NCBI GenBank assembly: GCA_905221605.1
Contig: CAJNDS010002364.1
Location: 1 to 64,000, forward strand
Length of the DNA: 64,000 nt
Source: Symbiodinium natans
Taxonomy: Eukaryota; Sar; Dinophyceae; Suessiales; Symbiodiniaceae
Direction of reading: 5' to 3'
Within the stretch, counting starts at the first letter, position 1; every line of letters begins with the position of its first letter. The position numbers and the translations under genes were made by a program. The notes below the pieces were generated by a model. It was not told the DNA's origin. It did no database searches and saw only the letters and a program-made list of their open reading frames with translations. Positions 10,201 through 20,482 of the stretch are shown in pieces.

Positions 10201-10799
10201 GAATTTATATTCGTATCTGGGTTCTTATACGAATCTTTGATGCACGAAAATCCCCACATAAGCATATCATTCCCAATGATGGGGTGCTGGGCCCCGGGCA
10301 GCGAAGAAAGTAGATTGTCACCAGGAGCTGAGTCTCGGGCCAAAGCCAGCAGATAAGGGTTTAGGGCTTGGGGTTTCCCAGGTTCTTGTTGGACCCGAGA
10401 TGGGTGTTTAGGGCCCGGGGTTTCCCAGGTTCTTGTTGGACCCGAGATGAGTGAGGACAAGGCGCGAAAAGTTGTGCCGCGCACCTTGAGGTGCGAGGGC
10501 AAATAAGTTTGGGTCTGCCGGCAGGCTTGTTCCTTCTGTTATAGAAGCTCGCGACCAAAGCCAAAGCGACCCAGCCTATTGCCAGTTCAGGAGGTCGCTG
10601 TTGCTTGCAGTCCCTAAACCCTAACAAAAAAAACCCTAAACCCTAAACCCCAAACCCTAAACCCTAAACCCTAAACCCGACTCTCTGCCTGGCACGTTCG
10701 GCATTGCTGGGTTGTTCCTCAGTCGGAGCTTCCACTGTGCTGGTAGCTGATTGTCTGTTCCCGAACTCGTTAGGTCTTGTCGGCCTGCATGCCTGGGCT
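10201..10799. other. No gene seen; tandem 47-bp duplication and arrays
   Basis: GGGGTTTCCCAGGTTCTTG followed by TTGGACCCGAGATG occurs twice, at 10370-10402 and 10417-10449. A mixed CCCTAAA array lies at 10611-10678. The minus-strand frames here are array or duplication translations. Confidence 0.55.
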
Positions 10800-10905
10800 T
10801 TGGAGTACTATACTTTAATACTTTTTTTGGTTTAGGGTTCTCATTGCAGCTACTTATACCTAAAAAGTATATACTTTTTTTCCAGGGTTTACTCCAGAGG
10901 TAGGA
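10800..10905. mobile_element. Family I inverted-repeat element
   Basis: TTTGGAGTACTATACTTTAA at the left and GTATATAC..CCAGGGTTTACTCCAGAG at the right. Two copies in the window. Confidence 0.6.
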
Positions 10906-10936
10906 TGCAGCCCACACCGCTCTCTCTTTTTCGAAG

Positions 10937-11048
10937 GCAGTCCTGACCCACTCTGGCATCCGGGTCTACACCTTTGCGTGCCTCGCGCACGAAGCCGTGC
11001 TGCCCGAGCACCTGCAGCACCCCACCTTCATCTGCGCATTCAACTCAG
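10937..11048 (+). CDS. Exon resembling the MSS51-type C-terminal domain (partial)
   Basis: TCGAAG|GCAGTC opens 37 codons up to AACTCAG|GCCCGG (GC donor). The peptide includes VLTHSGIRVYTFACLAHEAV and ends HPTFICAFNSG. In MYND/MSS51-like proteins a C-terminal domain typically contains a strand of the form LVVAFNAG, which the ICAFNSG end resembles. A MYND-like exon lies upstream at 6382. The family assignment is inference from that short motif. Alternatives include any alpha/beta fold with an AFN-G turn. Confidence 0.35.
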
Positions 11049-12743
11049 GCCCGGCAGCCGGCTGTGGTTGTAGGGGAGATCCAGTGACCATTGACATGAT
11101 TCAATGGCTGATCTCCTGTCTTTTGCCCTAAGCCCTAAACCCTAAACCCTAAAAACCCTATCCCCTTAACCCCTAAACCCCTGAACCCCTAAACCCCTAA
11201 ACCCTAAACCCCTAAACCCCTAAACCCCTAAACCCTAAACAGCGAGTCGTCAACGAGTCGTAGCGAGTCTGAACCCTGAAAGAGGTCTCGGTGCAAGTGT
11301 GCCCGTGCATATGAAGCCCTGGATTCAGACCCTGGCCTGCTCCCGAGTTTCATATAGGGGGTTAGGGTTTAGGGTTTAGGGTTTAGGGTTTAGGGTTTAG
11401 GGTTTAGGGTTAGGGTTTGCTTGCAGGTGTTGCCGGCAGCCTCCTCAGTCCGTGCTTAAACAGGGTTTAGGGTGGAACTTCCAGACTGATACCCAAACGA
11501 TGCAACCCTTCAGAAGATCAACTGCCACAAAGCTGGCCGCAGCATTTCCTGCTTAGGTTCAGTTGCTTGCTATGGCACGGCCCTTGCTGCTGACCTGCTT
11601 CGGAACTTACGAGGCCACCTTGTGCGGTTGAAAGGGGGTTCGAAGAATTTACAGGTTTCTCAGCTGGGATCAAGGGCTGGAGGCCAATGGTCGAGGGACT
11701 GGAGTTCTCAGAATGGTTCGCTCTTTCAGGTGCGTGCCGCGTGCGGCTGGCGCGACTGCCGATACAGTAAGGCTCAGTATGCAGAACCCCGTAAGCAAAA
11801 ACAGGCGGCGACGAAAGAACACCCGGCCATCATCAATGCTTTGAGTATCCTGTGTTCGGGGTTTGGAGTCCCTATTCTATAACGCTTAAAAACCGTCGCA
11901 CCCGAAACCTGGCATCCCGAAAGCCAGCAGCCTTGCGGTCAGGCGCGACTGGAAGCCTCCGTCCTCAGCTCTTTGCAGGACTCGCCGGATGTATGCACTA
12001 GTCTAGTACAGAAGTCGAGATGGCCTCCCTTTACTGATATCTTCTTCGTTCGATTGCGGATGTTTGGATGTATGAGTTGGGGGGGCTAGCGGGGGGGGGG
12101 GGGGTGAGTCTGCTTGCCGTGGTGGTGGAGATGCAGAAATATGTTTTGAGCCGGCTCGGTTTTGCTCTTTTGGGTTCAGGGCTTTGGGATTGCAGCAGAG
12201 CTCTTTGTTCGAGGCATGGGCATTGAGATAAGATTGCTTGGGAAGGTCGCTCTGGCTTTGGGTGACCAAAATCAAACCCACTGTGTTCAGGGTTTGAGGC
12301 TTCCTTGAGCAGAGTCCGGACTCAAAAAAGGGTTTGGGGCTTAGGGTGTAGGGTCTTTTTGAGATTGCCTGAGCCCAGTCAACATGAGTCGCCTAAGCCC
12401 TCTCATCAGACAACCCTTCACCACAACTCCTCTTGGCACAGGCACAATATGTGCCGCACAAGCACGGAGGCTTCGGCAACCTGGCATGTCCATAACCGGA
12501 GGATCGCAGTCTTAGGGCTTAGGGCAGGGTTTAGGTCTATGTAGGTCGGAGCTCGGGCAGGGCAGCTGAGCACGCGATAATTGTGCTGATGGTCCTTTTT
12601 ATGTGTTTTTGCCTCCTTTTTTTCTTTAATGGTTTTAGGTGAAAACCCTAAACCCGAAACCCTAAACCCTAAACAATGAAAAATACCAGACAAAAAACAG
12701 AAAGAAACACGAACAAGAAAACCTAGATCCCGATAATTGTCAG
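11049..12743. other. No complete gene; arrays and G-run
   Basis: Arrays at 11130-11237 (CCCTAAA becoming CCCCTAAA) and 11360-11420 (TTTAGGG), plus CCCTAAA units at 12644-12674. A G-rich run lies at about 12078-12106. Open frames at 11622-11882 (plus) and 12003-12281 (minus, poly-Pro from the G-run) are not convincing. Confidence 0.55.
11076..11118. repeat. Imperfect hairpin
   Basis: GGAGATCCAGTGACCATTGA is followed five bases later by TTCAATGGCTGATCTCC, its near complement. It is a single copy as far as I see. Confidence 0.5.
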
Positions 12744-13490
12744 GTCACGTCCTGGAGGCCGACAAGCCATTGAGCATCTGCAATGCGATGTTCACATGGG
12801 TCTCTGGGAGCTCCATACCTGCGACGCTGCTGTTGACTGACGTAAGAAGCTACGTTGAGAAGCAGCTGGAAGCTTCCCAGCTCCTGTTGTTTTTGAAGGA
12901 GCTGCGGAGCCACATCCGGATTCTGCAAGACCCTGATGGGTCAGCCCATGCCGGCTGGGCCGAGATGTATGATGGCAGGTTCATCCCCGCCATCAAGCAG
13001 GCCCTGGAGGAAGATGATGATGACAGGGGGGGTGTCCAGCAGATCATTCGCTGCACCATGAAGACCATTGCCTCCGCCTGCGCCGTGCCCACAGCTGCGC
13101 GCCTCTTCCTGTACCTAAGTGGGTCGGATCTGCTGCGAAGCTTCCGGAGTTGGGCTGAGACGGCTCCCTGGACTTCGCACGCGTGGATGCGAGAAGAGAC
13201 GCTGGAGTGGGTGAGCGAAACTGGGCGTCTGCTGGAGCAGAGTGCGCGACTGGGCCGCTGTCAGAACATGGAGCAGATCTCTGAAGATCAGCCCGTGTAC
13301 CCCTTCTCTGCATCTTTGCAAGTTCGGCACAGCGACTGCACCCTCTTCGAGCAGCCAAGCTTCGACGGTGGGGAGGTCGCCAAAGTCGGCCGAGGCCATC
13401 CACTCCAAGCAGATGCACACAAGGGCCTTTGGATCCGCGTGTCCCACAAATCCAGACCCTGGGAAGAGCTTCATAAAGTCCTTGTCGCTT
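12744..13490 (+). CDS. Long open exon of an unknown protein
   Basis: An acceptor-like TTGTCAG precedes a 249-codon stop-free exon. It runs to GTGAGT at 13491, a good GT donor, and the frame then runs into a CCCTAAA array. There is no ATG near the start, so I read this as an internal exon. The first part is helical (ADKPLSICNAMF, then VEKQLEASQLLLFLKELRSH). An acidic run EEDDDD follows near residue 90. The last third (LQVRHSDCTLFEQPSFDGGE to GLWIRVSH) has the look of a small SH3-like beta barrel, namely short strands, then a bulky-residue turn, then GLWIRV. That fold guess is weak, and no family is recognised. It lies on the same strand as the other confident genes. Confidence 0.55.
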
Positions 13491-13527
13491 GTGAGTTTTC
13501 CCCCCATGAGGTGGCCAGAAAAACCCG

Positions 13528-13577
13528 AAACCCTAAACCCTAAACCCTAAACCCTAAACCCTAAACCCTAAACCCCC
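13528..13577. repeat. CCCTAAA array in the intron after the long exon
   Basis: Seven units, starting 37 nt downstream of the predicted GT donor at 13491. Confidence 0.9.
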
Positions 13578-14551
13578 CTAATGCTCTAGAGGCCCCCACA
13601 TCCCTGAGCGGCCTTAGCGAAGAGAGCCCCAGGAGCCTGTTGGTTACACGGCTACACCCAGGAGGGCCACGTCTGCGACATCACATACTGGGACGTGAAA
13701 GCGTGGGCCGGACGATGGAAAGAAAAGCAGAGTCCATCCCCATGATGGTTTAGGGTTTAGGGTTTAGGGTTTCGGAGTCCCCATGTGCGAAGGAGCTTTC
13801 TGGCGTTTTGGGCGAGATTGGGCGATGTGGGGTGCGCAATGAGGGTTTCGCGATGCCCTCGGCGCAAGGTGATTTGCAATGGACGGCACTGATTGCGGCC
13901 AGACCGACAGAAATACATACTACAGACTCCCCATTTTTTTGAAAAGCGTACCAAATCGACCTCCCCAGATGTTGCCGACTGTTGACCGGCACCTTCGGGG
14001 TCCTTTCGAGCTTTTGCCTACCTGAACCCTGAGCGCTGTGCCTAAATTCAGCCCCCAACTCTGAATCAAGAGCCTTCATTAAATCCCTGAACCCAAACCC
14101 CTAAACTTTGGCCCCAAACCCTAAACCCTAAGCCCTGAACCAAGAGCCCTAAATCCTTAAACCCTAAACCCTGAACCTTAACCACTTGCCCTAAATCCCT
14201 GAACCCTGAGCCCGAAACTCAAAAACCCTAAACCCTAAACCCTAAACACTCTGAATCCCTGAGCCCTACGTGCAGCCTCAAAGTCCGAGCATCGCCCAAA
14301 CCCCTGGACCATGCCACTCCGCAATATTTAGTGATTTGGGGTTTAGGGTTTGGGGTTGAGAGGGTTTGGGGTTTGGGGTTTGGGGTTTGGGGTTTGGGGT
14401 TTAGGGTTCAGGGTTCAGGGTTTGGGGTTTAGGGTTTAGGGTTTAGGGTCCTCTACCATGGAGCTCTTGCACCCTGCGCAGACCTGAACCTCGAAGCTGG
14501 AGGCTTCCGTAGAACCGCCGCGGTCTTGCTTTGATTTCTCAGCCTGAACCG

Positions 14552-15032
14552 GTTTAGGGTTTAGGGTTTAGGGTTTAGGGTTTAGGGTTTAGGGTTTAGG
14601 GTTTAGGGTTTAGGGTTTAAAGTGTACATCCTTTAGAGTTCGGGGCTGGGGGTTTCAGGGGCCTCAAAGGTTTTGTGTTCTTTCACCAAAGGCTCGCACG
14701 CCAAACCTTTCAACTCAAAACCGCCCTCCCCTCCAAACAGGAAAGCAAGAAAGAGAAGTTTTCTAACCCTAAACCCTAAACCCTAAACCCTAAACCCTAA
14801 ACCCTAAACCCTAAACCCTAAACCCTAAACATCCCCCAATTCCTGAATTGATCCTGGGAGCCATGGGCTGGGGCCGCGGGGGCCGCGGTCAGGGGCAAGG
14901 CCGCGGGCCTCGGCTGGTGAGCCCGAGGCCCGAGGTCCACTTATCATGGGTTTAGGGTTTAGGGTTTAGGGTTTAGGGTTTAGGGTTTAGGGTTTAGGGT
15001 TTAGGGTTTAGGGTTTAGGGTTTAGGGTTTAG
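14552..15032. repeat. Three telomere-like arrays in alternating orientation
   Basis: TTTAGGG at 14552-14620, CCCTAAA at 14766-14831 and TTTAGGG at 14949-15032. Each is nearly perfect and is separated from the next by about 120-145 bp of unique sequence. Confidence 0.9.
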
Positions 15033-15257
15033 GAGGCCCGAGCTGCACGCAGCATGGGTTCCCCTTACTACCTCCCCCCTCTATGCTGTAGGGAGTAGGG
15101 TTCAGGGTTTCGGGTTTAGGGAGACTACCCCCCCTACGTTCCCCCATAGTTCGAGCTATCTAGGGAGGATGAAGCCGAATTGAGGTCATTTAAGGGGAAA
15201 CCTAGGAAAAACGGGGGGTAGTATAGAGGGGGGTAGTAGGGGGACAACTTGGTTCCC

Positions 15258-15370
15258 GAAGAGCCCAATACACCTTAATCAAGGGATATTCCTCAAATCA
15301 TAATATGGAGTAATAAGGAGCCATTTATAGTTTAAGGTAAATTCTCCTTAATTAGGGGTATTGGGCTCGC
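15258..15370. mobile_element. Family B inverted-repeat element
   Basis: AAGAGCCCAATACACCTTAA at the left and TAGGGGTATTGGGCTCGC at the right, with ATCATAATATGGAG and TTTAAGGTAAATTCTCC inside. Confidence 0.75.
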
Positions 15371-16077
15371 TGGTTTTAGGGTTTATACACTGGCTTTGCG
15401 GTGTTTTGGTGCAGGGTGATTGGGCGCTTGGGAACCTGACTTATAGACCCGGAAATGGGCAAGCCATTGTGTTCAACCTTTAATTGGCGTTTCGGCGTTT
15501 AGGTTCTTATGTGTCAGCTTTGTACTGAAAACCCTCGACTCTTCAGACTTAGACCGCCCCAATCGCTTCGTGAGCGTCGAGGCGCCGAAGCCTTCAAACC
15601 CCGCAAACCTCCAGGGCACGTTGCCACTTCATGTCGAAACTGAAGGCATGGTCTTGTAGATAGATAAATCATTTTTCCTTCTTGGGTCCCCATTCTATTT
15701 CAGCCCTCTGAGTTTGAGGCGTCCCGAATTTGTAGAAGAACCTGGGGCTCTATTTGCCTCCTATTGCGTGGGGTGGGGTCACGCCTCATATTTAGGGGTT
15801 TAGAATTACGCTAAGCCCTATAAACCCTAAACCCCACACAAATTCCGGCCAGGCCTACATCCCCGCGCCCGGCTTCGCCATCGAGCTCGCACTACTTCGA
15901 AGAGCCGCGGCCGCAATGACGGATGGAGTTTGCCTTGGGATGTTCCCCCTTCTTCTACCTGGTTAGTTCCCCCTGGTTGGGTGTAGGGTTGAGGGTTTAG
16001 GGTTTGGGGTTTGGGGTTTGGGGTTTCGGTTTAGGGTTTAGGGTTTAGGGTTTAGGGTTTAGGGTTTAGGGTTTGGG

Positions 16078-16176
16078 ATGTTCACCCTTTTTACTAGCAG
16101 CTCCTTAATAGGGATTACAAGAGGGGGTACTATAATCCTACTGAGGACTGCTAGTACAAGGGGGAACATCCCAAAG
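16078..16176. mobile_element. Family D inverted-repeat element
   Basis: ATGTTCACCCTTTTTACTAG at the left and CTAGTACAAGGGGGAACATC at the right. It immediately abuts a TTTAGGG array (16019-16076), which ends exactly at the element's left end. Confidence 0.8.
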
Positions 16177-16439
16177 TTTGACCTTCGTGTCTCTTCTCGT
16201 CAGGGAATTTGGCAATGCGAGGCCTGATCCTTATGGAGCCGTAGCTGCCTGATTTTCTTGGATTTGACTGAGGAGGGGTGGCTTTGTGTCACCCTAAACC
16301 CTAAACCCTGAGCCCTAATTAAGCACCCTAAACCCTAAACCCTAATTTATCAGCGTGCACTTGGCATGCATCCAGTGCGGCTTCTGCGATGAAGAGATGT
16401 TTCTGGACTTGCAGCTTCCGCCTTCGGGCAGGCTGCTAC

Positions 16440-16552
16440 ACTTACTTCGCCTTTAGTTGAACTTTAATCTTTTTGGGTTTCCTTATTTAGTAGGAATACT
16501 AAAGTTTAACCTTTTGTTCCCCTTGGTTATTGGAGAAGTAAGTACAGTAGAC
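16440..16552. mobile_element. Unclassified inverted-repeat element
   Basis: CACTTACTTCGCC at the left complements GGAGAAGTAAGT at the right. Inside, TTGAACTTTAATC and CTAAAGTTTAACC repeat the symmetry. I see no second full copy. Confidence 0.5.
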
Positions 16553-16579
16553 TCCGAGACACACAGTGCGTGGGTGAAG

Positions 16580-16687
16580 GCCAGTGGTACCCTTTTCCCT
16601 TTGTTTTTGTGTTCAAGGTTCCCTTATTAACCAACCAAAAAAGGGTGCCCTTATCATAATACGGTTACTGGGGTACCAAGATCGTCT
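16580..16687. mobile_element. Family A introner-type element
   Basis: CCAGTGGTACCCTTTTCCC at the left and GGTTACTGGGGTACCAAG at the right, with CCAACCAAAAAAGGGTGCCC inside. It is the same family as introns of the DUF4419, TMEM144 and coiled-coil genes. Here I could not recognise coding exons on either side, although ACCAAG|ATCG would be an acceptor. Confidence 0.7.
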
Positions 16688-16751
16688 TGAAAGTCGACCA
16701 ACACATGGGCACACACATGACATGCAGCGGGCCTGTTGCTGTTGGTACGAT

Positions 16752-16863
16752 GTACTTGAAGGTTCATGGGTAGATAAGCACGGATATAAGTACGGCAACT
16801 ATAGCAATGACCTGACCTAGGGTGCTTAGAACCCTACTTCGAACTACCCATGAAACTCCAAGT
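16752..16863. mobile_element. Family C inverted-repeat element
   Basis: TACTTGAAGGTTCATGGGTA at the left and ACTACCCATGAAACTCCAAG at the right. Confidence 0.8.
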
Positions 16864-17028
16864 GGGGTGGGCATCTTCCCTTTACAGGTCTGACGTGGGG
16901 GCCCATAAAGCTGGCCAAGGGCATGTGGACGCTGGAAAAGCCTTTTAAAGAGTCGTGTCTGCCTGGCTGTTCATCTAGTCACCTTACCGGAAGCTTCGCC
17001 AAGGTGTCTCAACATTGTAACATGTGGG

Positions 17029-17135
17029 GGGTTTACGAAACTTCGGGGTACCTTATTGGGGTCCTTATTATAAGGGCACCCTACTTGGGGGATCTATATT
17101 GGGGGTTCCCCTGTGCTCATACACCCCCACAGTTG
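17029..17135. mobile_element. Family E inverted-repeat element
   Basis: GGGGTTTACGAAACTTCGGG at the left with GTACCTTATTGGGGTCCTTA. The right end GTGCTCATACACCCC is more diverged than usual. Confidence 0.65.
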
Positions 17136-17159
17136 AACGGATGCACCCTTCAACTTTTT

Positions 17160-17270
17160 AATATAGGGGTCGGAATAATTGCTAGTAGTATTCCCTTATG
17201 GTCCCTTTATAATTATACTATAATCCTCCCGTATCCTGATTATTCAGGCCCCTATATTACTCCCTTTGTC
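17160..17270. mobile_element. Family G inverted-repeat element at an exon edge
   Basis: ATATAGGGGTCGGAATAATT at the left and GATTATTCAGGCCCCTATAT at the right. About ten bases after its end begins the open exon at 17279, so the element probably forms the intron. Confidence 0.75.
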
Positions 17271-17278
17271 TCTGGGAG

Positions 17279-17534
17279 CTGAGGAAGCAGCTGACGAGAC
17301 CACCAATCAGGACGGTTCGGATCAGATCCTTTGCCGCAATCCGCAAGCTTCATCTCCCCGCCAACCGAACGAGATGTGCTTGGAGCAACACACCCTGGAG
17401 CCCGCTCGAGCTGTACTGTAAGCAAAGGATCACGCGGCTGGAAAAGAAGCTTGCAGACATCAAGGAGATTGAAGAGCGACTGAAGCGTGGGGAGACGCCA
17501 CACGCCACGCTTATTAGGGCTCAGGTTCAGAGTT
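17279..17534 (+). CDS. Coiled-coil exon of an unknown protein
   Basis: Directly after a family G element, the frame reading CTG AGG AAG CAG CTG is open for 84 codons to TAA at 17532-17534. The N-terminal part is basic (LRKQLTRPPIRTVRIRSFAA). The second half is a typical helical coiled coil (RITRLEKKLADIKEIEERLK, then RGET). The true exon may end earlier, for instance after GGGGAGACG. Heptad-like Leu/Ile spacing in the second half supports a real protein. No ATG start is visible, so it is an internal or 3' exon. Confidence 0.5.
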
Positions 17535-17699
17535 AAAACTTGTCTCGGCAGACAACGGCTGCCATTTTCATCTGTCAGAAGCTGCACGAAGAACCCAAAA
17601 TCTCTTCAAGACGTCTGTTGCCATCCTGGATCCCGCAACCGTGAACTGCCGTTTAGGGTTTAGGGTTTAGGGTTTAGGGTTTAGGGTTCAGGGTTTAGG

Positions 17700-17795
17700 G
17701 GGTTTCCGAAATTAGGGGTACCGTATTGGGGTCCTTATTATAAGGATCTGGGGGGCCTAATAGAGGGGTCCCCTATTTTCGTAAACTCCCATTTA
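17700..17795. mobile_element. Family E inverted-repeat element fused to an array
   Basis: GGGGTTTCCGAAATTAGGGG at the left and CCCCTATTTTCGTAAACTCC at the right. The TTTAGGG array at 17653-17699 runs directly into its left end. Confidence 0.75.
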
Positions 17796-18144
17796 AGGCG
17801 GATGCAGGACAGAGGCAAAAGCGCGCCCATCTCGCCCCAGAAGCCTCAGATGTTTTCATTCCGCTGAAACCTGAACCCTAACCCTAAACCCTAAGCCCTA
17901 AACCCTGAACCCTAGACCCTAGACCCTAGACCCTAAACCCAAGGCCTTCCATTAGCCAGATCAAGAAGGTCGAGTCCAAAGCAGCAGTGGAGAAGGACAG
18001 GGGAGGTCCTTCCCTAGGAGCTCAATAGGTGAACTTTAATACTAACCCTAAACCCTAAACCCTAAACCCTATATAAACCCTAAACCCCTACTAAAAGAAG
18101 CGTTTAGATTTTTTAAAGCCAGGGCATTGGGCAACTAAACTTCC

Positions 18145-18352
18145 CGGAGAGCCCAACACCCCTGAAATGAGGAATAGACCTTAAATCACATGAAGGATCC
18201 CTGTATGATTTAAGGTATATTCCTTCTTAAAATACATACCTTAAATCATATTAAGGAATATTCCTTATTTCAATGCATACCTTAAATCATATTAAGGATC
18301 CCCTGTATGATTGAAGGTATATTCCTTATTTCAGAGGTTTTGGGCTCTTCGG
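18145..18352. mobile_element. Family B element with internal duplications
   Basis: GAGAGCCCAACACCCCTGAA at the left and AGGTTTTGGGCTCTTCGG at the right bracket about 208 bp. The core ACCTTAAATCAYATKAAGGA and its complement recur several times, twice the usual length. It reads as internal tandem growth, or a second copy inserted in the first. Confidence 0.75.
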
Positions 18353-19239
18353 ATTGGGGACTGAATGAACCCTACCAGGGTTTCGGGTTTAGGTTCCATA
18401 TGGGTATTTCAAAAGTAGGGGAGAATAGAATCTCCTTAAAGGGACCGCCAAACGGAAGACACCCATATACCGCAACTGCAGGCTCTCATTCCTTTGAGCT
18501 CCCCTCTAGCGCGGTGTTATCTACCTTCAAGGGGCCTTCATCCTTCAAAAGCCTCCGTTAGAACCCTAGCCTTAGCCCCTAAACCCTAAACCCTAAATCC
18601 TAAACCCTAGGCTTCTTGCTTTGGAGGAGTTGGCGCAGCTCCGTGGGCATTCTGAGGCCCCGCGGACTCCCGGCGTTGGGTTTGGGGGATTAGGGCACAC
18701 AGGGTTTAGGGGTTTAGGGTTTTTAGGGTTTAGGGTTTAGGGTTTAGGGCACGGGGCTTCTCATAGATATACAGCTCCGGGACTGGGTTCTGGAGGCTCA
18801 TCATGAGTTGCACCAGCTCTCCGACAGCGTGTTCAAGGATTTTCAGTACTTGCTAGTGTCTTCAGTCGTCAGTTAGTGGTGGGCTTCAAAGATGCAGAGT
18901 TTGGAGCTGCTGAACTCGGCGTGATGTCAGCAGTACATTGGTCCGGGGGGTTGCTCCCTTCAGCCGGACGGACCCAAAAGCCCGTTGCAAAAACGGGTTT
19001 AGGGCTTAGTAAGGGGCCAAACACCCCAGCACTTGCATCATCAGTTAGATCGCAGAGACACTACCTTTGAGGCGTTAACCCATAGAAACCCAGCCCTCCC
19101 TACCCTAAACCCTAAACCCTAAACCCTAAACCCTAGATCCCTCAAAACGGCACGTGGCCCCAAAGAGCACAAATTGCCTCTAACAGCGACAGGATGTCGA
19201 CACCCAGCTCGCGGAGCTCCTGAAGGCGCCATCGGAGTT

Positions 19240-19450
19240 GAGTTGCCAGGTAGGTTCTTGGGGGACATTTCATATTTCCCTCTTCATTCCGTTTTTGAGT
19301 TGCTAGGTATAAGCCCTTGGGACATTTCATAATTTCACCTTTTTTGGGGTTTAAGAGGATCATACTCAGGAATATTTTTTCACTTTTTGGGGTTTAAGAG
19401 GATCATACTCAGGAATATTTGTTCACAGGGGTTTTTAAGGGCCATCCTAG
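19240..19450. mobile_element. Family M element with tandem 48-bp units
   Basis: TTTTGGGGTTTAAGAGGATC followed by ATACTCAGGAATATT is repeated at about 19339-19378 and 19384-19423. The right end GGCCATCCTAGG recurs at 25990, 30310 and 39795. The left part has TTGGGGGACATTTCATA twice (19258 and 19314). A similar tandem forms a DUF4419 intron at 39441-39807. Confidence 0.6.
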
Positions 19451-19892
19451 GTTGCAGTTTCCTTTGTATGGTGGGCGGGTTTTTTCGGGTTTAGGGTTTA
19501 GGCTTAGGGCTGTTTCATGGAGGGGGGCGGGGGCATCCTCCGTACATCCTCGTAAACTGCGGTGCCTTCTGGATCGCGAGGAGGACACGAGGCTCCAAAA
19601 GTGACGACGCGTTCGAGGATGGTGAACCGGAGGGCTGGGGGCGCCCGTGGTATGGTATGGTCCTGTAGGGTGGGCAGGTGAACGCTGAGGGTCAGGGTTT
19701 TGAATGTTTTGAATAGTCTGGAGTGGCAGGGTGTCGGGTTTCGGGGTTGACCCTAAGGGCTGACCTCTGCCCTCCAACCCTGTAAGCCCTAAATTACGAA
19801 AGCCCTAAGCCCGCAACGGCAACTCCTAGAAAGCTATAGAGCCCTAAGCCAGAAGCCCTAAACCCTAACCTTAAACCGCCCCACATCCACAT

Positions 19893-19893
19893 G

Positions 19894-19922
<29 letters not shown>
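19893..19922. repeat. G30 homopolymer
   Basis: Thirty consecutive G, the longest mononucleotide run in the window, within degenerate CCCTAAA sequence. Confidence 0.95.
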
Positions 19923-19925
<3 letters not shown>

Positions 19926-20097
19926 GGGGAGTCACCTAGAGCATAAGGCGCAGAGGCCCCACACGCCTCGAGAACCCTAAGCCCTGAACCCTAAACCCTA
20001 AACCCTAAACCCTGAACCCTGAACCCTGAAAAAACTCGCGGACAGGAGAAGGCTGAGCTGGAGGCCGAGCAGGCAGCCGAAAAAGAGGCCACTTACA

Positions 20098-20262
20098 TGG
20101 GTCGGAAGAGTTACGAATAGAATTCCCTCATGGTCCCTATATATGGCTATACGAAAATACCCCCCCCCCTGAAGAAAAAAAACAACTTATTCCCTAATTA
20201 TAATTATATCATAAGAACACCACCCAAAGCTAATTCTATTTATTAAAGGCCCCTGTATCACG
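20098..20262. mobile_element. Family G inverted-repeat element
   Basis: GGGTCGGAAGAGTTACGAAT at the left and ATTCTATTTATTAAAGGCCC at the right, with CCCTCATGGTCCCTATATA inside. It is longer than other copies because of an A/C-rich insert. Confidence 0.65.
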
Positions 20263-20395
20263 CATTCCAGTTGTGCTGCGCAGAGTTTTTTTGGGCGCGC
20301 AAGATGCGTTTCGGGGTTTTGGGGTCTGGGTCCTATAGGTTTCTTCGCAAGTTTTTGGCGGGTTTGAAGATGATGTCAGGGGTTTAAACTTGGGA

Positions 20396-20482
20396 TTTTT
20401 CCCGCTATACTAACCGTCCTTAACAGGGACTCTTCGAGTATTCCTATTCAGGACTGTTACGTAGTAGAAGGGGGAACATCCC
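20396..20482. mobile_element. Family D inverted-repeat element
   Basis: GGATTTTTCCCGCTATACTA at the left and GAAGGGGGAACATCCC at the right around CCGTCCTTAACAGG and CCTATTCAGGACTG. Confidence 0.7.

Larger units (their letters stand above)
13578..17278. other. Repeat-dense stretch without recognised genes
   Basis: It contains degenerate CCCTAAA prose-like repeats at 14080-14260 and G-strand arrays at 14338-14450 (TTTGGGG-rich), 14552-14620, 14949-15032 and 16019-16078. CCCTAAA arrays lie at 14766-14831 and 16292-16350. Elements of families B, D, A, C, E and G are listed separately. The palindromic CCCCCTCTATGCTG / TAGTATAGAGGGGGG pair at 15068-15240 is another likely inverted-repeat element. 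Unique stretches (15380-15960) show no convincing frame. Confidence 0.55.

Noticed and set aside
10197-10627. Minus-strand frames of 88-101 aa
   Set aside because: They run through the tandem duplication and array, and composition is repeat-driven.
18755-18870. Exon on either strand (plus LLIDIQLRDWVLEAHHELHQ, minus LKILEHAVGELVQLMMSLQ)
   Set aside because: Both strands are open and equally protein-like. There is no splice or family evidence to choose, so I left it out as a feature.
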